DNA from: Geobacteraceae bacterium
Lineage (GTDB): Bacteria; Desulfobacterota; Desulfuromonadia; Desulfuromonadales; Desulfuromonadaceae
Length of the DNA: 8,229 bases
Assembly (NCBI GenBank): GCA_020201305.1
Contig: JAIVHC010000173.1
Coordinates: 1,281 to 9,509, forward strand
Reading direction: 5' to 3'
The notes beneath the pieces are model-generated. The model was given only the letters and a program-made list of their open reading frames with translations. It had not been told where the DNA came from and did not search any database. Below, piece after piece: positions 1-6,855 of this stretch (its first letter is position 1; every line of letters begins with the position of its first letter). A program made the position numbers and the translations under genes.

Positions 1-1308
1 GGGCATCAGGATCGGATCTTTTTCGTCATCAGCGCCGCAGTAAGCTGCTCGTGCCATTTTTAAATAATAGAACGCTGCAATGGCGGCATTGATAACCCCG
101 ATAATTACCAGAGCGTAAAACCCTTTGTTGATAGCTCCGGTAAATACCACGAACTTACCCACGAAGCCGATAGTAGGTGGGATTCCGGCCATACCGAAGG
201 CAGAAACCAGAAGGGTCAGTGCGAGCAGCGGAGAGCGACGTGACAATCCTTTGAGGTCATCAAAGGTCACATTCTCACCTTCCGGGGCAATATTGTAGAT
301 TACGTAGAAGCACCCGAGGTTCATGAGAAGATAACCGATGATATAGAACACTGCTGCAGCCATACCGAGCATATCCGCAGTAAGGATACCAATCATGACA
401 TACCCGGCGTGCGCAATACTGGAGTATGCGAGCAGACGCTTCAGATCGTTCTGTACCAGTGCGGTAAGATTACCAAAGGTCATGGAAAGCACTGCAAATG
501 TTGCCAGCACCCAGGTGTACTGAGTAATATCCGCACCCGCAACGGCAACCAGACGCAGAAGGAGCAGCACAGCACCAACCTTGGGAAGGGTAGCAATAAT
601 GGTGGTAGTTTCGTTTGCCGCACCCTGATACACATCCGGAGTCCAGAAATGCATGGGGAAGAGCGCAAGCTTATACATAAAGCACACAAGTACCAGCACC
701 ATAGCCACAACCGCAAGAGGCTGGGTTGCCACCAGAGACGGCATCAATACTGCAAGCTCATTCAGATATGTGGTATGCGCGAGACCGAAAATGTAACCCA
801 TGCCGTAAAGGGTCAAAGCGGTCGCAATAGCACCAAACATGATGTACTTGATGCACGCTTCCGCCGGCAGGCGTCCTTGTCCCCGACGAAAGGGGATAAT
901 CACGTACAGCGCATAGGAAGAAATCTCCAAGCTCAGCAGAATAGTGAGCAGCTCTACTGAACTACTCAAGAACACCAGACCCAAAGCACTCAGCGCAACA
1001 AACATGTTGTACTCAGCGTGCAATTTGGGATCGATACCGGTCATGCCGCGCCCTAGAGCAAATATCAGAAAAAGTCCGGACAGAATGATGATCTTGAACA
1101 TCTGTGACAGAACATCCACCTGATACACATCATAGAACATCATGCCATTTGCGCCATAACTGGCTATAGCCACGATCAGCGTGAGTGCTGACATCACCAG
1201 AGTAGCCCCCTGGACTACTCCTGTACGAAAATTGCCCAAGGTCATGAAGAACAAAACCAGGACCATTAACATCAGTGCCAGTTCCGGCATAAAGACTGTG
1301 TTTAGCAT
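1..1308 (-). CDS. nuoN: NADH-quinone oxidoreductase subunit N (3' end outside window)
   Basis: Antiporter-like membrane subunit of complex I, next to NuoM and NuoK in the membrane arm; it forms one ion-translocation channel. The reading frame starts at the ATG at 1308 and stays open to base 1, giving 436 residues. The family usually has about 480, so roughly the last 40-60 are missing. The protein is almost entirely hydrophobic helices. The key charged residues of an antiporter core are all visible: E128 in TM5 (LLSLEISSY), K213 in TM7 (MYKLALFPMHFWTPD), K243 in TM8 (LPKVGAV) and K385 in TM12 (GFVGKFVVF). The FWTPDVYQGA motif (221-230) separates NuoN from NuoL/M, which have WLPDA. The usual APTPV after that motif is replaced by ANETTT (230-235). 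The start lies 19 nt after the nuoM stop, with a weak GGA six bases upstream, so translation probably depends on nuoM. Identity is secure. Confidence 0.96.
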   Translation of the reverse strand, partial: MLNTVFMPELALMLMVLVLFFMTLGNFRTGVVQGATLVMSALTLIVAIASYGANGMMFYDVYQVDVLSQMFKIIILSGLFLIFALGRGMTGIDPKLHAEYNMFVALSALGLVFLSSSVELLTILLSLEISSYALYVIIPFRRGQGRLPAEACIKYIMFGAIATALTLYGMGYIFGLAHTTYLNELAVLMPSLVATQPLAVVAMVLVLVCFMYKLALFPMHFWTPDVYQGAANETTTIIATLPKVGAVLLLLRLVAVAGADITQYTWVLATFAVLSMTFGNLTALVQNDLKRLLAYSSIAHAGYVMIGILTADMLGMAAAVFYIIGYLLMNLGCFYVIYNIAPEGENVTFDDLKGLSRRSPLLALTLLVSAFGMAGIPPTIGFVGKFVVFTGAINKGFYALVIIGVINAAIAAFYYLKMARAAYCGADDEKDPILMP

Positions 1309-1327
1309 AATTGATCCGATTCTTAAG

Positions 1328-2917
1328 TTAGAAACTTACGATACTTTTAATCCACGCACCTGCATCGTTCAGCAGGGCATGGTGCTCACCTTGATGTGCA
1401 GCATCAGGCAATATACTACCTGCATCGACCTGATGGATCAGATGAGCAACACTGGTATCCATCACGTCCAGCAACGGCGTGGGATGGAGCCCAATCCAGA
1501 ATACAAAGATGGTTAAGAATGCGAGCTGTACGATTTCACGCGCGTTACAGTCTGCAATGTGATGGCTTTTATCGCCATGATGCACATGCCCATCGGAATC
1601 ATCCCATACCATCTTCTGCAGGAGGCGCAACATATACGCTGCAGCAAGGATGGCGCCCGGGATGGCGAGAGCACCAACGAGAGGATACTTATCAAACGCC
1701 CCGAAAAGAACCAGGAACTCACTTACAAAACTGTTGGTCCCGGGGAAGGCCAGAGACGAAAGGGAGAAGATGCCCAGAAAGGTGACATAAATAGGCATCA
1801 TCATTCCGAGCTTGTTGTTGTCTGCAAGTTCTCGGCTGTGAGTTCTTTCGTAAATAAGGCCGATCATAATAAACAGAGCACCTGTCGTAATGCCATGGTT
1901 GATCATCTGCAGCATAGCGCCCTTGATACCGCCATCGTTGAGGAGGAAGATACCCAGAGTTACAAACCCCATATGCCCGACAGAAGAATATGCGATCAAC
2001 TTCTTGATGTCCGTCTGCCCCAGCGCCAGGTATCCACCCACGATAATGCTGATCAGCGACATGATTATCAGCACCGGTACAAAATAGTAAGTAGCTGCCG
2101 GAGCTATGGGGAGGCAAAAACGGAGGAACCCGTAACCCCCCATCTTCAAGAGGATACTTGCAAGGATCACTGAACCAGCGGTTGGTGCCTGAACGTGCGC
2201 TGCAGGCAACCAAGTATGAAACGGGAACATCGGCACCTTGATAGCGAATCCCAGGGCACAGGCGATAAACACCCACATCTGAAATGAGAAACTGTACGTA
2301 TGTGCCATCAATTCGGGAATAAAGAATGTACCGGTATTGATATAGAGCGCAATGATAGCGACCAGCAGAAAGATACTTCCGGCAAATGTGTAGAGGAAGA
2401 ACTTTATGGAAGCGTAGTCCTTGCGCGCTCCACCCCAGATCGCAATAATGAGATACATGGGGACGAGCATACCCTCCCAGAAGATGTAGAACAGCACGGT
2501 GTTCAGACTCAAAAACACCCCGATCATCGCTGTTTCCATCAGGAGCATCACCACCATGAACTCTTTAAGGCGTGTCTGAATGTAAGTCCATGAACACAGC
2601 ACACACAGAGGCATGACGAAGGTAGTGAGTAGCACCAGAAGCACGCTGATCCCGTCCACACCCACGACATAGTTCAGGTTCAGCTCCGGGAACCAGTGAC
2701 GCAGTTCCACAAACTGATATTTTGCCGTAGTTCTGTCAAACCCGGTCCACAGAGGGATAGAAATAATAGCAGTGACCAGGGTCACGGCCAGACTCCAGTA
2801 TTTCAACAAGGTGTCTCCACGCAGGAACATGGCGACAACGGCCCCGACCACCGGTACAATCAACAGCATTGACAGGATCGGGTAATTCAACGTGTTCAGG
2901 ATTAGATACTTTTCCAT
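1328..2917 (-). CDS. nuoM: NADH-quinone oxidoreductase subunit M
   Basis: Antiporter-like proton-channel subunit of complex I, between NuoN and NuoL in the membrane arm. It has 529 residues against about 500-510 in typical family members. The conserved charge relay is complete: E148 in TM5 (FYIFWEGMLVPMY), K227 in TM7 (GFAIKVPMFPFHTWLPAAH), K258 in TM8 (ILLKMGGYGFLRF) and E400 in TM12 (FPGTNSFVSEFLVL). A glutamate rather than lysine in TM12 is the NuoM signature and distinguishes it from NuoL, NuoN and MrpD. A histidine-rich loop (HVHHGDKSHH, 444-453) precedes the last helix region, and a polar tail with further histidines runs from about 491 to 529. AGGAAG lies just upstream of the ATG, supporting this start. 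The gene follows nuoL after 47 nt and precedes nuoN by 19 nt. Identity is very secure. Confidence 0.98.
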   Translation of the reverse strand: MEKYLILNTLNYPILSMLLIVPVVGAVVAMFLRGDTLLKYWSLAVTLVTAIISIPLWTGFDRTTAKYQFVELRHWFPELNLNYVVGVDGISVLLVLLTTFVMPLCVLCSWTYIQTRLKEFMVVMLLMETAMIGVFLSLNTVLFYIFWEGMLVPMYLIIAIWGGARKDYASIKFFLYTFAGSIFLLVAIIALYINTGTFFIPELMAHTYSFSFQMWVFIACALGFAIKVPMFPFHTWLPAAHVQAPTAGSVILASILLKMGGYGFLRFCLPIAPAATYYFVPVLIIMSLISIIVGGYLALGQTDIKKLIAYSSVGHMGFVTLGIFLLNDGGIKGAMLQMINHGITTGALFIMIGLIYERTHSRELADNNKLGMMMPIYVTFLGIFSLSSLAFPGTNSFVSEFLVLFGAFDKYPLVGALAIPGAILAAAYMLRLLQKMVWDDSDGHVHHGDKSHHIADCNAREIVQLAFLTIFVFWIGLHPTPLLDVMDTSVAHLIHQVDAGSILPDAAHQGEHHALLNDAGAWIKSIVSF

Positions 2918-2919
2918 GA

Positions 2920-2925
2920 CTTCCT
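2920..2925 (-). promoter_or_regulatory. Ribosome binding site of nuoM (AGGAAG)
   Basis: AGGAAG lies directly upstream of the nuoM ATG, with the AGGA core 4 nt from it, in the 47-nt gap after the NuoL-like gene. The gap (2918-2964) shows no terminator or clear promoter. Confidence 0.7.
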
Positions 2926-2964
2926 ACTGTCTCGTATGAGTTAATACGTAGCGTTTACACATGA

Positions 2965-4731
2965 TCACACCAGTACCACTACAATTAGAACTACAAACAC
3001 CAGGCCAGCAGCAGCACCGATATAATGCTGCAATTTACCCGTCTGGAGCAGACGTGTCCGATCGCCGACCTTAATCATCCCCTTGGCACTCCCATCGATA
3101 GCCCAGTCAATACCCTCCCAATCAAACCATGAAAGGGCACGTGCGGCAGCCATAGTAAAGCGCAGCCCCACGGTCTGATATACATTACTAACCCACTCAT
3201 TTGCAGCGTTAACGGGCTTACGTGCCAGCCACATAAACGCCAGGGCACCTTTGCGATAAAACCAGTCCAGATCAAGGTTTGATACATCATGCGGCTTGAG
3301 ATATCTGACCATTAGGTAGAAGCCAAGTCCGGTAAACCCGAGCAGATGAAAGGTTTCGGCTAGGTGGTAGCTGGTATACGGGTTGTATTCCACCGCATAT
3401 GGCAGCATGTCGTACAGATATTCCGGGTAGATACCGAGGAAAATACACATGAATGCAGCCATGAACATCCCGACCTGCATATTCCAGTATGCCTCTTTGG
3501 GTTTGATGCCCGGATCATTAGGTCCGAACCAGATAAAGTAAGGGAGTTTTATACCGACCGAGAGGAATGTACCTACTGCTGCAAGCATGAGCATAAGCAT
3601 GATGAAGATCTGGTGATCCGCACCGGCGCCAGCAATTATCATGGATTTACTGATAAAGCCACTGGTGAGGGGGAAACCGGAGATCGCAATCCCGCCGATG
3701 ACGGTAAATATCAGTGACAGCGGCATGTATTTATACAACCCACCGAGTTCAGAGAGTTTGGAGCGCCCGGTCATCTCAAGAACGCTCCCGACTCCCATGA
3801 ACAGCAAAGCTTTATACAGGATATGCGCATAAGCATGAGCAGCGGCTCCATTAAGAGCCAAGTGTGTGCCGATGCCGATACCACACACCATGTATCCGAC
3901 CTGACTCACAATGTGATATGCCAGGATGCGGCGCGCATCGTTTTCAATTACCGCGTATCCAACCCCGTAAAGGGTCATAATCGCACCCATAATTGCAAGC
4001 GCTTCGTAGCCGGCAAATCCACGCGCGAGAACATATACCGCGGTCTTGGTAGTAAATGCACACATGAACACCGCGCCCGTCACCGTAGCTTCAGGGTAGG
4101 CATCCGGGAGCCACGCATGGATAGGTGGCACAGCAGCGTTCAACATAAACCCGATCATAATCAGGTAGTCAGCGAATGTGGCCGAATCGGGGGCAATGAG
4201 ATCAAAACTCAGATCATGCACATTCTGATAGCGGAGGAAAATCCCCCCCAGAAGAATCAAGCCGCCGAATGTGTGCACGAGCAGATAGCGATACCCGGCT
4301 TCGATGGATTTGGTGCGTTTCCGGTACCACACCAGAAACACCGAGGCCACTGCCATGAGCTCCCAGAAGATAAATACCGTAAGGTAATCCCCCGCAAGGG
4401 TTGTACCCAGAGAGCCCGCAACATAGAGCCATGCGGCTGCATGCTGCCCGCTCTCCTTGACGTGAAGACCGAAAATACTGCCGATCAACGCCATCAGGGT
4501 AAACACATGCAGAAAAACCATAGTGAGTTTATCAACTCGACCAAACTCTAGCTCAAAACCGAGCCACTCCACCGTCCCAAAAGATTCCGGCAAATATCTG
4601 ATCTGGATAAAGGCGAGCAGAGGTACAACAACCAGCCATATCTTCTGGGCGTTAAATTTTCTGAATAAGGGTAGCAGCAGCGCGCCGACAATAAACAGCG
4701 TCGCCGGGTGCATAAATATACTACTTGTCAT
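2965..4731 (-). CDS. nuoL: NuoL-type antiporter subunit of complex I (MrpD-like core, TM7 lysine replaced by Asn)
   Basis: Proton-translocating subunit expected at or near the distal end of the membrane arm. It has 588 residues from the ATG at 4731. The frame is open to an ATG at 4785, but 4731 is preferred because GGGA sits 5 nt upstream, the start overlaps the previous stop by only 11 nt, and the extra 18 residues are polar and lie inside the neighbouring gene. The antiporter core shows E124 in TM5 (FIFWELMAVAS), K229 in TM8 (FTTKTAVYVLAR) and K362 in TM12 (PLTSGFISKSMII). At the TM7 site, where the family has lysine, the sequence reads GFMLNAAVPPIHAWLPDAY, so N198 replaces it. Residues from about 479 to 567 form a long, largely amphipathic stretch ending in RTRLLQTGKLQHY, followed by a last helix (571-588). 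That is the lateral-helix plus TM16 arrangement of NuoL, which MrpD and NuoM lack. Database tools may label it Na+/H+ antiporter subunit D. Assignment as the NuoL equivalent is good; the ion moved is unknown. Confidence 0.88.
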   Translation of the reverse strand: MTSSIFMHPATLFIVGALLLPLFRKFNAQKIWLVVVPLLAFIQIRYLPESFGTVEWLGFELEFGRVDKLTMVFLHVFTLMALIGSIFGLHVKESGQHAAAWLYVAGSLGTTLAGDYLTVFIFWELMAVASVFLVWYRKRTKSIEAGYRYLLVHTFGGLILLGGIFLRYQNVHDLSFDLIAPDSATFADYLIMIGFMLNAAVPPIHAWLPDAYPEATVTGAVFMCAFTTKTAVYVLARGFAGYEALAIMGAIMTLYGVGYAVIENDARRILAYHIVSQVGYMVCGIGIGTHLALNGAAAHAYAHILYKALLFMGVGSVLEMTGRSKLSELGGLYKYMPLSLIFTVIGGIAISGFPLTSGFISKSMIIAGAGADHQIFIMLMLMLAAVGTFLSVGIKLPYFIWFGPNDPGIKPKEAYWNMQVGMFMAAFMCIFLGIYPEYLYDMLPYAVEYNPYTSYHLAETFHLLGFTGLGFYLMVRYLKPHDVSNLDLDWFYRKGALAFMWLARKPVNAANEWVSNVYQTVGLRFTMAAARALSWFDWEGIDWAIDGSAKGMIKVGDRTRLLQTGKLQHYIGAAAGLVFVVLIVVVLV

Positions 4732-4969
4732 AATAATCCCTGTCCCTCTCCAGCCATACGTGCGACAGCCCTTTGCAGAAAACAATCATCAGCAGACAAC
4801 CAACCAGACCAAAGATGGCCCAGAAACCAATGACAGGATCTCCCCAGAAGTGGGCATCATGCCGATCCGCAAAAAAATCGAATACGAGCGCAAACCCCAG
4901 ATACGCGAAGAAGATCCACTTCATCATCTCCGAGCGTTCACGCAAATAGGTTATCATCTGTGCGATCAT
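4721..4969 (-). CDS. Small two-helix membrane protein between antiporter subunits
   Basis: Protein of 82 residues and unknown function. It is a real gene by context: its ATG overlaps the upstream stop as ATGA, its stop lies inside the start region of the NuoL-like gene (11-nt overlap), and it fills the only space between two long complex I genes. A GGTG lies 5 nt before the start. The protein has a short charged N-terminus (about 1-15), TM1 (about 16-34), a polar loop with FADRHDAHFWGDP (33-45), TM2 (about 46-65, containing C58 and C65) and a charged C-terminal tail rich in aromatic residues, ending DYYDK. Predicted to sit in the inner membrane. I recall similar unnamed small proteins beside MrpD-like genes in Deltaproteobacteria, but could not check. 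It is not MrpC/NuoK (no three-helix pattern or paired glutamates) and not MrpF. It is plausibly an accessory or assembly subunit of the neighbouring antiporter pair. Confidence 0.85.
   Translation of the reverse strand: MIAQMITYLRERSEMMKWIFFAYLGFALVFDFFADRHDAHFWGDPVIGFWAIFGLVGCLLMIVFCKGLSHVWLERDRDYYDK
4737..4740 (-). promoter_or_regulatory. Ribosome binding site deciding the NuoL-like start
   Basis: GGGA sits 5 nt before the ATG at 4731, with a second AGGGA at 4743-4747. The in-frame ATG at 4713 has no such site, and the longer form from 4785 would add a polar leader inside the upstream gene. The start at 4731 is therefore chosen. Confidence 0.7.
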
Positions 4970-6459
4970 GACTTCACCATCAGATTAATAAGGTCAAGGA
5001 ACAAATCAGGATAGACGCCGATAACTACAGAGATAGTCGCTGTAATTACCAGAGGTACCACCATAAACATAACCAAAGGTTGTTTTTCGAGACTCCCGGT
5101 AACCCCGGCATCCTCGGGAAGTGGTTTGCCGAAAAAGCCCTGAAGGAACACCGGCACAAAGTAACCGGCATTCAGAAGACTACTGAGAAGGAGAACACAC
5201 AGCAGAATCCAATTGTGAATGTCGATCGTACCCAGAGCGAGATACCACTTGGTTACGAAACCACCCACCGGAGGAATACCGATCATACCCAGCGATGCAA
5301 TACCAAATGCCATCATGGTCCAGGGCATGCGATATCCCAGGCCGCCCATCTCTTTAATATCCTTCTTACCGCTCGCTACAAAGATAGCCCCGGCAGCGAA
5401 AAACAGGGTGATCTTGGCAAAGGCATGGTTTGCAATATGGATCAAACCACCGGTAATCGAATTGGGGGTCAGCATCGCGACACCCAGAATAATATAAGAT
5501 AATTGACTTACAGTGGAGTATGCCAGACGCGCTTTAAGATTGGTCTTCGTGAGCGCGATAACCGATGCCATGAGGATGGTAAATGAGACAAAATATGCTG
5601 TGAACAGACCGAGCCCGGTTTCGCTCAGAACATTCACCCCGAAGACAGAGAGCATGACGCGGCAGATAGAGAATACCCCGACTTTAACCACGACCACCGC
5701 ATGGAGTAGCGCACTGACCGGTGTGGGTGCAACCATCGCATCCGGGAGCCAGTTATGCAGCGGCATAATACCGGCTTTTGCAAAACCGAACAGGCACAGC
5801 AGATATGCTACGCCGATAGCAACCCGGCTTGCATCAGCAGGGAAGATACCCTGGGCGATATTTGCAGTCTGAAAATCGAGGGTTCCTGCAAGTACATAGA
5901 TAATCACCATAGCCGGAAGCAGGAATGCCTTGGAGGTGAACATCAGATAGATGATGTATTTCTTCGCCCCCCAATATCCCTCTTTATCCTGGTGATGCAT
6001 AACCAGCGGGTAGGTAAAGATAGATACGATTTCGTAGAACAGATACAGGGTGAACAGGTTGCCGGCAAACGCCGCGCCCATGGCAGCACCAACCGAGACC
6101 GCGTAACACACGTAAAAACGCGTCTGCGCATGCTCGTTGAGACCGCGCATGTAACCCACGCAGTAGAAACTCGCAAGTATCCACAGAAACGATGCAACCA
6201 GGGCAAATATAACCCCGAGTCCATCCAGGTTAAGCATGACCGACACACCCGGGTACAGCTCAAAAAGCGTGTACTTGAGCTGTTTACCATCCAGTATAGT
6301 CGGTAGAAAACTTAATACCGATACAAAAGTGAGAATGGCACCCAGCGTAGACCAGCTGTCGCGCAAATTCGGCTTCTTCCCGGAAAACATGACCAGAAGG
6401 CCTGTAATCATGGGAATCAGCATCGTTATTATTATCTTGCTTGTGATTATGGTGTTCAT
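4966..6459 (-). CDS. Additional MrpD/NuoM-like antiporter subunit of complex I
   Basis: Proton-conducting transporter protein of 497 residues, about the length of MrpD or NuoM, with some 14 hydrophobic helices and no lateral-helix extension. All four core residues are present: E143 in TM5 (LYLFYEIVSIFTYPLV), K228 in TM7 (GFAKAGIMPLHNWLPDAM), K259 in TM8 (VVVVKVGVFSICRV) and K404 in TM12 (PPVGGFVTKWYLALG). The TM7-TM8 link has the standard APTPVSALLHA (244-254), and TM11 has HIANHAFAKITLF. Lysine in TM12 makes it MrpD- or NuoL-like rather than NuoM-like. It occupies the position after nuoK where nuoL normally lies, but lacks NuoL's C-terminal arm, which the next antiporter gene carries. It is thus a fourth antiporter-like subunit. 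The start at 6459 has no clear Shine-Dalgarno; an internal ATG at 6423 is an alternative, and an in-frame stop (TGA) upstream excludes a longer form. Its stop overlaps the next start (ATGA). Family is secure; its place in the complex is inferred. Confidence 0.9.
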   Translation of the reverse strand: MNTIITSKIIITMLIPMITGLLVMFSGKKPNLRDSWSTLGAILTFVSVLSFLPTILDGKQLKYTLFELYPGVSVMLNLDGLGVIFALVASFLWILASFYCVGYMRGLNEHAQTRFYVCYAVSVGAAMGAAFAGNLFTLYLFYEIVSIFTYPLVMHHQDKEGYWGAKKYIIYLMFTSKAFLLPAMVIIYVLAGTLDFQTANIAQGIFPADASRVAIGVAYLLCLFGFAKAGIMPLHNWLPDAMVAPTPVSALLHAVVVVKVGVFSICRVMLSVFGVNVLSETGLGLFTAYFVSFTILMASVIALTKTNLKARLAYSTVSQLSYIILGVAMLTPNSITGGLIHIANHAFAKITLFFAAGAIFVASGKKDIKEMGGLGYRMPWTMMAFGIASLGMIGIPPVGGFVTKWYLALGTIDIHNWILLCVLLLSSLLNAGYFVPVFLQGFFGKPLPEDAGVTGSLEKQPLVMFMVVPLVITATISVVIGVYPDLFLDLINLMVKS

Positions 6460-6537
6460 TGCAAGCGCTTTCTCAGGTGGTGTGTTTCAACATGTGCTTG
6501 AAACAGCCGTTACAGTTTACTTTACCCTATCGACAAA
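6460..6537 (-). other. Longest intercistronic gap of the operon (nuoK to antiporter gene)
   Basis: These 78 bases separate nuoK from the extra antiporter gene. Every other junction in the window is an overlap or a gap of 19-47 nt. The gap holds a perfect hairpin (6483-6505) and an 8-bp palindrome AAGCGCTT (6463-6470) just before the antiporter start. I see no convincing promoter in it on the minus strand: TTGTCG near the nuoK stop has no good -10 box at 17 nt. Confidence 0.7.
6483..6505 (-). promoter_or_regulatory. Intercistronic hairpin, 8-bp perfect stem
   Basis: On the transcribed strand TGTTTCAA, a 7-nt loop and TTGAAACA form an uninterrupted 8-bp stem, located 23 nt before the ATG of the antiporter gene. 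The stem is AT-rich and no U-run follows it, so it does not look like an intrinsic terminator. A role in mRNA processing, stability or setting the protein ratio across this junction is inference. Confidence 0.5.
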
Positions 6538-6855
6538 TCAGTGTTTCATATCCTGTACTATGGCCGGATCTTCATCACGGAACCGCCTGTAGACAACAAT
6601 AATTATACTGACCGCAATTGCTGCTTCTGCCGCTGCAAGCCCCATGATAAACAGGGTATAAATCTGCCCCACAGCAGGATTAGGCGCAGTAAAAGTATTG
6701 AACGCCATGAAATTAAGTGCAGCTCCGTTCATCAGAAACTCACTTGAGATGAGCATCCCGATCAGGGAACGATGCTGAATCATGCCGTAAAGACCAATCA
6801 CCAGCAGAATTGCCGCAATAATCAGATATGTGTTGAGATTATCACTTATTATCAT
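6538..6855 (-). CDS. nuoK: NADH-quinone oxidoreductase subunit K
   Basis: Small three-helix subunit of the complex I membrane arm (homologous to MrpC) that links NuoJ/NuoH to the antiporter-like subunits in the charge-transfer chain. It has 105 residues, the usual family length (about 100). The two essential membrane glutamates are visible: E39 in TM2 (GMLISSEFLMNGAALNF) and E77 in TM3 (MGLAAAEAAIAVSIII). The C-terminal end (VVYRRFRDED) is typical. The start overlaps the nuoJ stop as ATGA and has GGAG 7 nt upstream. A 78-nt gap follows, after which the usual nuoL position is taken by an extra antiporter gene. Identity is very secure. Confidence 0.98.
   Translation of the reverse strand: MIISDNLNTYLIIAAILLVIGLYGMIQHRSLIGMLISSEFLMNGAALNFMAFNTFTAPNPAVGQIYTLFIMGLAAAEAAIAVSIIIVVYRRFRDEDPAIVQDMKH

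Noticed and set aside
1559..2173. Plus-strand open frame of 204 codons antisense to nuoM
   Set aside because: Low-complexity polar translation without motifs; fully covered by the strongly conserved nuoM on the other strand.
1719..2276. Minus-strand open frame of 185 codons in another frame of nuoM
   Set aside because: Overlaps the conserved core of nuoM out of frame; the composition is not protein-like for any known family.
2918..2964. Possible promoter or hairpin between the NuoL-like gene and nuoM
   Set aside because: Only a TACGTA palindrome and an imperfect 10-base inverted repeat are present; no -35/-10 pair or stable stem can be supported.
3823..4551. Plus-strand open frame of 242 codons
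   Set aside because: It lies wholly antisense to the NuoL-like gene, its translation is rich in His, Arg, Cys and Gln with no recognisable domain, and it is the typical shadow of a hydrophobic membrane-protein gene.
4732..4785. Longer start for the NuoL-like gene at 4785
   Set aside because: It would add 18 polar residues before the first helix and overlap the small gene by 65 nt; the ATG at 4731 has a Shine-Dalgarno and fits the family start.
5755..6306. Plus-strand open frame of 183 codons antisense to the MrpD-like gene
   Set aside because: Antisense shadow with no domain; the opposite strand holds a protein with all key antiporter residues.
2965..6459. A complete Mrp-type Na+/H+ antiporter operon
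   Set aside because: Genes for MrpA/B, MrpC (other than NuoK), MrpE, MrpF and MrpG are absent, and the flanking genes are clear complex I subunits in standard order.
6483..6505. Hairpin as an intrinsic terminator
   Set aside because: The stem is AT-rich and the downstream bases on the transcribed strand (CACCACCTGAG) are not a U-run; the operon continues with co-functional genes.
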